From Clostridia bacterium UC5.1-1D10 (GTDB lineage Bacteria; Bacillota; Clostridia; Lachnospirales; Anaerotignaceae), in contig BBZU01000009.1 of NCBI GenBank assembly GCA_001304995.1, forward strand, positions 1 to 64,000: a stretch of 64,000 nucleotides of DNA. The letters run 5' to 3'. Positions 58,146 through 64,000 of this stretch are shown here, piece after piece. Position numbers and translations under genes: made by a program. The number at the start of each line of letters is the position of its first letter. Position 1 is the first letter of the stretch. The notes beneath the pieces were generated by a model. The model was not told where the DNA came from. It saw nothing but the letters and a program-made list of their open reading frames with translations, and ran no database searches.

Positions 58146-60522
58146 GCTGACCCGCGCGGAAAAGAAACAGATAGCGGCGGTTATCCGGCAGGCAAAGGGG
58201 GACGGCAAAGCACACACCGCACAGCAGACCATTCCCTACCTTGCCATGTACCCGGACGGTATCTGCAAAGTGGCACAGCACAAGTATTCAAAGAGCATTG
58301 CTTTTGAGGACATCAACTATCAGCTTGCACAGGCAGACGATAAGACCGCCATTTTTGAAAACTGGTGCGATTTTCTCAACTACTTTGACGCAAGCGTGAA
58401 CGTGCAGCTTTCTTTCATCAATCAAGGCTCACAGCAGGAACAGGCAGCGAGGGCAATCCATATCCCGCCCCAAAATGACGATTTTAATTCTATCCGCACC
58501 GAGTATTCCGATATGCTGAAATCGCAGCTTGCCAAAGGGAACAACGGGCTTGTAAAGCACAAGTACATCACGTTTTCCATTGAAGCGGACAATCCGGCGG
58601 CAGCAAGGGCGCGCCTTTCCCGTATTGAAACGGACGTACTCAACAACTTCAAGGTGCTTGGGGTATCGGCGCACCCCTTATCCGGCTATGAACGTCTGAA
58701 AGTGCTGCATGGGGTATTCCACCCGGCAGGCGAGCCGTTCTCATTTTCTTATGACTGGCTGACCCCGACAGGGCTTACCACAAAGGACTTTATCGCCCCG
58801 TCCTCTTTCAAGTTTGGGGAGGGACGCTACTTTGCTATGGGGAAAAAGACAGGGGCGGTATCGTTCCTTGAAATCCTTGCCCCGGAGTTAAACGACCGTA
58901 TCTTAGCGGATATGTTGGACTTGGAAACGGGGGGTATTGTCAATCTCCACATTAAAAGTATCGACCATTCGGAAGCAATCAAGACCATTAAGCGCAAAAT
59001 CACTGACCTTGACAAGATGAAGATTGAGGAACAGAAAAAAGCGGTTAGAAGCGGTTACGATATGGATATAATCCCGTCCGACCTTGCCACTTTTGGAAAT
59101 GAAGCAAAGAACTTGTTGCAGGATTTACAGAGCCGCAACGAGCGAATGTTTCTTCTCACGCTCCTTGTGGTAAACATGGCAGATACAAAGCGGAAACTGG
59201 AAAACGACATTTTCGCGGCGGCGGGCATTGCACAGAAATACAACTGCGCCCTGACCCGTCTTGACTATCAGCAGGAAGCAGGGCTGATGTCCTCTGTCCC
59301 TTTGGGGGAGAACCTTATCCCTATTCAGAGAGGTTTGACGACAAGCAGCACCGCTATTTTTATCCCATTCATCACGCAGGAGCTATTTCAGACCGGGGCT
59401 GCCCTGTATTATGGGCTGAACGCTTTAAGCAACAACATGATACTCTGCGACCGCAAGCAGCTTAAAAACCCGAATGGGCTTATCTTGGGAACACCGGGCA
59501 GCGGAAAATCCTTTGCGGCAAAGCGGGAAATCACAAACGCCTTTCTCATTACTGACGACGATATTTTTATCTGCGACCCGGAAGCCGAGTATTTTGCCCT
59601 TGTCAAGCGGCTTGGCGGGCAAGTGATACGCTTATCTCCGACCGGGAAAGGCATGGACGGTACGCCCCAGTATGTAAACCCTATGGATATGAACCTTAAT
59701 TACAGCGAGGACGACAGCCCCCTTGCACTGAAAAGTGATTTTATCCTGTCCCTCTGCGAGCTTGTCATTGGCGGCAAGGAGGGGTTGCAGCCCGTTGATA
59801 AGACCGTCATTGACCGCGCTGTAAGGAATGTGTACCGGGACTACCTTGCTGACCCTGTACCGGAGAAAATGCCTATCTTGGGCGACCTTTACGACGAGCT
59901 GCTAAAACAGCCGGAGCCGGAAGCTGCCCGCATTGCGGCAGCATTGGAGCTGTATGTTTCCGGCAGCCTTAACGTATTCAACCACAGAACGAATGTGGAA
60001 CTTTCTAACCGCCTTGTCTGCTTTGATATTAAGCAGCTTGGGAAGCAACTCAAAAAGTTAGGTATGCTCATTGTGCAAGACCAGATATGGAACCGCGTTA
60101 CCATTAACCGGGCAGAGAAAAAGTCCACCCGTTACTATATGGACGAATTTCATCTGCTCTTGAAAGAGGAACAGACTGCCGCTTACAGTGTGGAGATTTG
60201 GAAGCGTTTTCGTAAATGGGGCGGCATACCGACAGCCATTACACAGAATATCAAAGACCTTTTGGCAAGCCGCGAGGTGGAAAATATCTTTGAAAACTCT
60301 GATTTTGTCCTCATGCTCAATCAGGCACAGGGCGACCGGGCTATCCTTGCAAAGCAGTTAAATATCAGCCCGCAGCAGATGAAGTATGTAACCCACACCG
60401 AAGCAGGCGAGGGACTTATCTTTTATGGAAATGTGGTGCTGCCCTTTGTAGACCATTTCCCGAAAGATACCGAGCTTTACCGCATTATGACGACGAAACC
60501 GGAGGAAGTGAGCAGCCTATGA
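58093..60522 (+). CDS. VirB4-like conjugation ATPase (ICE)
   Basis: The 809-residue product has a VirB4 N-terminal domain (about 60-430) and a C-terminal RecA-like ATPase: Walker A LGTPGSGKSFAAKRE (about 470), Walker B STRYYMDEFHLLL, and TAITQNIKDLLASREVENIFENSDFVLMLNQAQGDRAILAKQ. It powers substrate transfer and channel assembly. The start is TTG 58093, with AAAAGGAGG nine bases upstream. The stop overlaps the next gene (ATGA). Confidence 0.93.
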   Translation: MSKGQTKKTREAAGNRRKLTRAEKKQIAAVIRQAKGDGKAHTAQQTIPYLAMYPDGICKVAQHKYSKSIAFEDINYQLAQADDKTAIFENWCDFLNYFDASVNVQLSFINQGSQQEQAARAIHIPPQNDDFNSIRTEYSDMLKSQLAKGNNGLVKHKYITFSIEADNPAAARARLSRIETDVLNNFKVLGVSAHPLSGYERLKVLHGVFHPAGEPFSFSYDWLTPTGLTTKDFIAPSSFKFGEGRYFAMGKKTGAVSFLEILAPELNDRILADMLDLETGGIVNLHIKSIDHSEAIKTIKRKITDLDKMKIEEQKKAVRSGYDMDIIPSDLATFGNEAKNLLQDLQSRNERMFLLTLLVVNMADTKRKLENDIFAAAGIAQKYNCALTRLDYQQEAGLMSSVPLGENLIPIQRGLTTSSTAIFIPFITQELFQTGAALYYGLNALSNNMILCDRKQLKNPNGLILGTPGSGKSFAAKREITNAFLITDDDIFICDPEAEYFALVKRLGGQVIRLSPTGKGMDGTPQYVNPMDMNLNYSEDDSPLALKSDFILSLCELVIGGKEGLQPVDKTVIDRAVRNVYRDYLADPVPEKMPILGDLYDELLKQPEPEAARIAAALELYVSGSLNVFNHRTNVELSNRLVCFDIKQLGKQLKKLGMLIVQDQIWNRVTINRAEKKSTRYYMDEFHLLLKEEQTAAYSVEIWKRFRKWGGIPTAITQNIKDLLASREVENIFENSDFVLMLNQAQGDRAILAKQLNISPQQMKYVTHTEAGEGLIFYGNVVLPFVDHFPKDTELYRIMTTKPEEVSSL

Positions 60523-62462
60523 AACAGTTAAAACCACGCGATAAAATCACACAGAAAATGACCCGCGACGGTGCGGTGGAAATCAACGAAACACAGCAGA
60601 CTGCCGAGCGTATCAGCAACCGGGAAGCAGACAGCGACTTTTCACAGCCGGACACCGCTACCGCCGAGCGCGTCATGGAACACCTTGACGCAGCCCATAC
60701 CCGAAAGGCAAGTAAAAAGGCAGTCAAGAAAGCGCAGGAAGCGGCTGTTTTGCGTACTTCCACTTCCCGCTTGCAGTTTACCGACGAGGAACGGGAAACG
60801 CCAAAACTGCAACCCTACATCAAAAAATCAGAAAAAGCCGCCGACAAACTGGACGCAGCAAAGGCAGCTCTCCCGAAACAGAAAAAACTGGTAAAAGAGC
60901 GCACTTTTGAGGAAGCCACCGGAAAGGCAAAGACCCGGCTTCACTTTGAGGAACAGGAAAAGCCCATACCCGGCGTCAAAGCCCACAGTAACCCGTTATC
61001 CCGCCCCGCGCAGGAAGCGGGTATTTTTGTTCACAACAAAATCCACAGCGTCGAGAAAGACAATTCCGGCGTGGAGGGCGCGCATAAATCGGAGGAACTT
61101 GCCGAGCGCGGCGCAAGGTACGGGACAAGAAAATTAAAACAGGGCTACCGCAGCCATAAGCTGAAACCCTACCGGGAAGCGGCAAAGGCAGAACAGGCAG
61201 CGCTTAAGGCAAATGTCAACTTCCAGTATCACAAAGCCTTGCAGGAAAACCCGCAGCTTACAAGCAATCCCTTTTCCCGTTTCATGCAGAAACAGAAAAT
61301 CAAACGCCAGTATGCAAAGACCGTAAAGAAAAGCGGCGCAGCCACCGCCAAAGCTGCCGCCGGAGCGTCCCAAACAGCAGCAAAGAAAGCGGCTGCCTTT
61401 GCAGGACGACACCCGGCAGGCGTGATAATCGCTATCGCCGCGCTGCTTCTGTTCATCATGGTATCCGTAGGGCTTTCCTCCTGCGGGGCAATGTTTTCCG
61501 GCAGCATGAACAGCGTATTAGGGACTTCCTACACGTCCGAGGACAGCGACCTTGTGGCAACGGAACAGAGCTATGCTGCAATGGAAAATGAGCTGCAACA
61601 GGAAATTGACAATATCGAAAGCACCCACAGCGGCTATGATGAATACCGCTATGACCTTGACACTATCGGGCATAACCCTCACGAATTAGCGTCTTACTTG
61701 ACCGCCCTTTTACAGAGCTACACCCCGCAGAGCGCACAGGCAGAGCTTGAACGTATCTTTGCCATGCAGTACACCTTGACGCTGACGGAAGAAATCGAGA
61801 TACGCACCACCACCGACGAGGAGGGCAACGAGGAAGAATACGAATACCGTATCTTAAATGTAAAGCTGACAAACAAGCCGATTGCTTCCCTTGCGGAAGA
61901 ACTGCTGAACCCACAGCAGTTTGAAATGTTCAAGGTGTACTTACAGACACAGGGCAACAAACCGTTGATTTTTGGCGGCGGCTCTCCCGACGGAAGCCCG
62001 TCCGAGGATTTAAGCGGCGTGGAGTTTGTAAACGGCACACGTCCCGGAAACCCGGAGCTTATGGAGCTTGCAAAACAGCAGGTCGGAAATGTGGGCGGCT
62101 ACCCCTATTGGAGTTGGTATGGCTTTAACAGCCGCGTGGAATGGTGCGCCTGCTTTGTGTCATGGTGCTACAATCAAGCCGGAAAAAGCGAACCCCGCTT
62201 TGCAGGCTGCGAATGGCAGGGCGTCCCTTGGTTCCAGTCAAGGGGACAATGGGGCGCGCGGGGCTATGAGAATATCGCACCCGGCGACGCTATCTTTTTC
62301 GACTGGGATTTAGACGGTGTTGCCGACCATGTGGGGCTTGTGCTTGGCAGGGACGGAAGCCGCGTCTATACCGTTGAGGGCAATTCCGGCGACGCCTGCA
62401 AGATTAAAAGCTATGACCTCAACTATCAATGTATCAAAGGCTACGGGCTGATGAACTGGTAA
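60519..62462 (+). CDS. CD1108-type conjugation protein with C-terminal CHAP hydrolase (ICE)
   Basis: The 647-residue product has a long charged cytosolic part (about 1-290), one membrane helix (about 299-321), and an outer part whose C-terminal 120 residues are a CHAP amidase: EWCACFVSWCYNQAGK with the catalytic cysteine at about 548 and GDAIFFDWDLDGVADHVGLVLG with the histidine. It should cut peptidoglycan to let the channel cross the wall, as VirB1/CwlT-like proteins do. ATGA overlap with VirB4. Confidence 0.88.
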   Translation: MKQLKPRDKITQKMTRDGAVEINETQQTAERISNREADSDFSQPDTATAERVMEHLDAAHTRKASKKAVKKAQEAAVLRTSTSRLQFTDEERETPKLQPYIKKSEKAADKLDAAKAALPKQKKLVKERTFEEATGKAKTRLHFEEQEKPIPGVKAHSNPLSRPAQEAGIFVHNKIHSVEKDNSGVEGAHKSEELAERGARYGTRKLKQGYRSHKLKPYREAAKAEQAALKANVNFQYHKALQENPQLTSNPFSRFMQKQKIKRQYAKTVKKSGAATAKAAAGASQTAAKKAAAFAGRHPAGVIIAIAALLLFIMVSVGLSSCGAMFSGSMNSVLGTSYTSEDSDLVATEQSYAAMENELQQEIDNIESTHSGYDEYRYDLDTIGHNPHELASYLTALLQSYTPQSAQAELERIFAMQYTLTLTEEIEIRTTTDEEGNEEEYEYRILNVKLTNKPIASLAEELLNPQQFEMFKVYLQTQGNKPLIFGGGSPDGSPSEDLSGVEFVNGTRPGNPELMELAKQQVGNVGGYPYWSWYGFNSRVEWCACFVSWCYNQAGKSEPRFAGCEWQGVPWFQSRGQWGARGYENIAPGDAIFFDWDLDGVADHVGLVLGRDGSRVYTVEGNSGDACKIKSYDLNYQCIKGYGLMNW

Positions 62463-62491
62463 GCAGCCCCGAAAAGAAAGGAGAATTTTTT

Positions 62492-62763
62492 ATGGCAAAC
62501 AACAAAATCGACCGTATCAATAAGGAAATCGCAAGACCCGCGAGAAAATCACAGAGTATCAGAACAAGTTGAAAGGACTGGAAGCACAGAAAATCGAAGC
62601 AGAAAATCTTGAAATTGTGCAGCTTGTACGCGCTATGCGTTTGACCCCACAGGAACTGAACACTATGCTGTCCGGCGGCAGTATTCCCGGTATGAGTGCC
62701 GCCCCTGCTTCTGATGAAGCGGCAGACTACGAAGAACAGGAGGACAATGCAGATGAAGAATAA
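62492..62763 (+). CDS. DUF4315 family protein (frame break, ICE)
   Basis: The product opens MANNKIDRINKEIA and, after one missing base near 62532-62537, continues KTREKITEYQNKLKGLEAQK and LEIVQLVRAMRLTPQELNTML, the DUF4315 pattern. Restored length is about 90 residues. The N-terminal half is coiled coil. AGAAAGGAGAA precedes ATG 62492. It overlaps the DUF4366 gene. It is a constant small component of this ICE family, with unknown role. Confidence 0.82.
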
Positions 62764-63478
62764 ACTGAAAAAGACCATGACTGCCCTTTGTGCCGCCCTT
62801 ATCCTTATGGGCGGTTTTTCTGTCCCTGCCTATGCACAGGGCGCAGCCACAGAGCCACCCACAGAGGACGCGACCAACGACAGCAATGTAGTGGTGGAAG
62901 AACCGGAAACGTCGCCCCTTACCCCAAAGGGAAACGCAACACTGGTGGACGATTTCGGCGGCAATAAGCAGCTTATCACTGTTACCACCAAAGGCGGCAA
63001 TTATTTCTATATCCTCATTGACCGCGCCGCCGAGGGCGAACAGACCGTACATTTCCTTAATCAAGTGGACGAAGCCGACCTTATGGCACTGACCGAAACC
63101 GGGGAAGCCACGAAAAAGCCGGAAGTCTGCAACTGTACGGAAAAATGCGAAGCCGGAAAAGTAAATATGTCCTGCCCGGTATGTGCAACCACTCTGACAG
63201 GCTGCACAGGCAAAGAGCCTACCCCAACACCCACCGAGCAGCCGGAAGAACCCAAAGAAAAAGGCGGCAATCCCGGCGCGGTGCTTGCCTTAGTCCTCTT
63301 TGTGCTGCTTGGCGGCGGCGCGGCGTTCTACTACTTTAAGTTTATAAAACCGAAGCAGAACGTGAAAGGAAGTACCGACCTTGAAGATTTTGATTTTGAG
63401 GACTACGACGAGAACGAGCCGGAAGCAGACACCGGGGACACTTCCGAAGATGAAGAAACGGAGGGAGAAAACTTATGA
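62753..63478 (+). CDS. DUF4366 family surface protein (ICE)
   Basis: The 241-residue product has a signal peptide (about 1-28), a Pro/Thr-rich stretch, a compact domain with GNATLVDDFGGNKQLITVTTKGGNYFYILIDR, a cysteine cluster (CNCTEKCEAGKVNMSCPVC), a second Pro/Glu linker and a C-terminal membrane helix (about 188-210) before an acidic cytosolic tail. It should be displayed on the cell surface, perhaps stabilising the mating contact (inference). ATG 62753 is preferred to 62747 because AGGAGG ends eight bases before it. Confidence 0.85.
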   Translation: MKNKLKKTMTALCAALILMGGFSVPAYAQGAATEPPTEDATNDSNVVVEEPETSPLTPKGNATLVDDFGGNKQLITVTTKGGNYFYILIDRAAEGEQTVHFLNQVDEADLMALTETGEATKKPEVCNCTEKCEAGKVNMSCPVCATTLTGCTGKEPTPTPTEQPEEPKEKGGNPGAVLALVLFVLLGGGAAFYYFKFIKPKQNVKGSTDLEDFDFEDYDENEPEADTGDTSEDEETEGENL

Positions 63479-63660
63479 CCCTGTTTACCGACAATCCTTT
63501 TGAAAAGATGATGATACAGAAACCGGACTATGGCAAAGGGGAAAAATCCCCGCCGGAGCTTTCTTCCCCACGCTGCGCGGGCTGCCCTTACAAGGGGCAG
63601 TCCCCTTGTGTGGGGTACTGTATCAGAAAACTGGAAACCAAACGACAGACCGAACGATAA
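63475..63660 (+). CDS. Small cysteine-rich ICE protein
   Basis: The 61-residue product MTLFTDNPFEKMMIQKPDYG... carries CAGCPYKGQSPCVGYC, a four-cysteine pattern likely to bind zinc or a cluster. Homologues with the same opening sit between DUF4366 and topB in this ICE family, to my recollection. ATGA overlap with the upstream gene. Function unknown. Confidence 0.7.
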   Translation: MTLFTDNPFEKMMIQKPDYGKGEKSPPELSSPRCAGCPYKGQSPCVGYCIRKLETKRQTER

Positions 63661-63675
63661 AAGGAGGATTTATCA

Positions 63676-64000
63676 TTGATTTTAGTTATCGCAGAAAAGC
63701 CCAGTGTGGCACAGACAATCGCTGCCGTACTTGGGGCAAAGGAAAAGAAAGACGGATTTCTCACAGGAAGCGGCTATATCGTTTCTTGGTGCGTGGGACA
63801 TTTGGTAGGGCTTTCCGAAGCTGCCGCCTACGGGGAACAGTATAAAAAGTGGAGCTATGACAGCTTACCGATTTTGCCGCAGGAATGGAAATACACCGTT
63901 GCTTCTGACAAGGAAAAGCAATTCAAAACCTTAAAGGAACTTATGCACCGGGCAGACGTTTCCGAAGTGGTAAATGCCTGCGACGCAGGGCGCGAGGGAG
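63676..64000 (+). CDS. topB: DNA topoisomerase III, N-terminal part (cut by window end)
   Basis: The 108 visible residues are the TOPRIM start of TopB: ILVIAEKPSVAQTIAAVLG, GYIVSWCVGHLVGL and VSEVVNACDAGREG, where the last is the acidic metal motif. The start is TTG 63676 behind AAAGGAGG. ICE-borne topoisomerase III resolves DNA during transfer or replication. The remaining 500-600 residues lie beyond the window. Confidence 0.95.
   Translation, partial: MILVIAEKPSVAQTIAAVLGAKEKKDGFLTGSGYIVSWCVGHLVGLSEAAAYGEQYKKWSYDSLPILPQEWKYTVASDKEKQFKTLKELMHRADVSEVVNACDAGREG

Larger units (their letters stand above)
52321..64000 (+). mobile_element. Left part of a Tn1549-like integrative conjugative element
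   Basis: Gene order replication initiator, DUF5348, PcfB, VirD4-type coupling protein, Maff2, VirB6-like, PrgI, VirB4, CHAP hydrolase, DUF4315, DUF4366, topoisomerase III is that of the Tn1549/CTn family of gut Firmicutes. Codon use is GC-richer (GCC, GAC, CGG, CTT) than the flanking chromosome. The left end lies near 52321, in a phosphatase gene. Two direct repeats TTTACTAC (52384-52391, 52395-52402; 11-bp period) near that end look like integrase arm sites. Relaxase, integrase and any cargo must be to the right of the window. Confidence 0.9.

Noticed and set aside
52321-64000. Antibiotic resistance or defence cargo in the ICE.
   Set aside because: All genes visible in this part belong to replication, transfer or topoisomerase functions; cargo, if any, is beyond the window.

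Overview
The window reads as a chromosome segment of an anaerobic, low-to-medium GC Clostridia bacterium (Firmicutes), most like the Lachnospirales/Anaerotignum group. Support: hrcA-grpE-dnaK-dnaJ behind a CIRCE operator, a trigger factor-clpP-clpX block, tRNA genes without encoded CCA, strong AGGAGG ribosome sites, radical-SAM HemW, an LtaS-like enzyme, a Trk potassium system, and a threonine ammonia-lyase with the codon bias of a very highly expressed gene. The genus is inference. The last 11.7 kb is the left part of a Tn1549-like integrative conjugative element (ICE).

Layout. 1-2.4 kb: a structured intergenic repeat, tRNA-Tyr, a secreted stalk/PepSY protein, a nested palindromic element and a cluster of DnaA-box-like 9-mers. 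2.4-7.4 kb: a PadR regulator with a self-overlapping operator heads an array of three HAAS-domain membrane proteins and four single-pass partner proteins, mostly joined by ATGA overlaps. 7.5-8.1 kb: a tRNA operon (Leu, Phe, 3 x Gly). 8.2-11 kb: three tandem coiled-coil paralogues. 11-29 kb: mostly housekeeping and metabolism (aldo/keto reductase, tig-clpP-clpX, cyclase, threonine ammonia-lyase, EamA transporter, ruvAB, addB, acetyltransferases). 29-42.6 kb: PHP phosphatase, secDF, trkA-trkH, ferredoxin plus NapH-like protein, Crp/Fnr regulator with a C-rich candidate small RNA upstream, LtaS-like enzyme, sugar acetyltransferase, hemW. 42.7-47.8 kb: the CIRCE heat-shock operon. 47.8-49 kb: a cation-efflux gene under a clear NiCo (czcD-type) riboswitch with an overlapping terminator. 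49-52 kb: divergent MocR regulator and PhzF gene, then a lipoprotein. 52.3-64 kb: the ICE, inserted in codon 11-12 of a low-molecular-weight protein tyrosine phosphatase gene. It carries replication initiator, PcfB, VirD4-type coupling protein, Maff2, VirB6-like, PrgI, VirB4, a CHAP hydrolase, DUF4315, DUF4366 and topoisomerase III.

Sequence quality matters here. At least fourteen single-base indels, nearly all at short homopolymers and nearly all deletions, break genes that should be intact (clpP, secF, trkH, addB three times, the coupling protein twice, and others). They are more likely sequencing errors than biology. I annotate those genes as whole loci and give the break points.

Most interesting observations: two families of covarying structured intergenic repeats (two and three copies here), the PadR/HAAS/partner array with conserved cytosolic but divergent outer domains, a C-rich (anti-Shine-Dalgarno-like) small RNA candidate, the DnaA-box cluster far from dnaA, the coiled-coil triplet, and the NiCo riboswitch.
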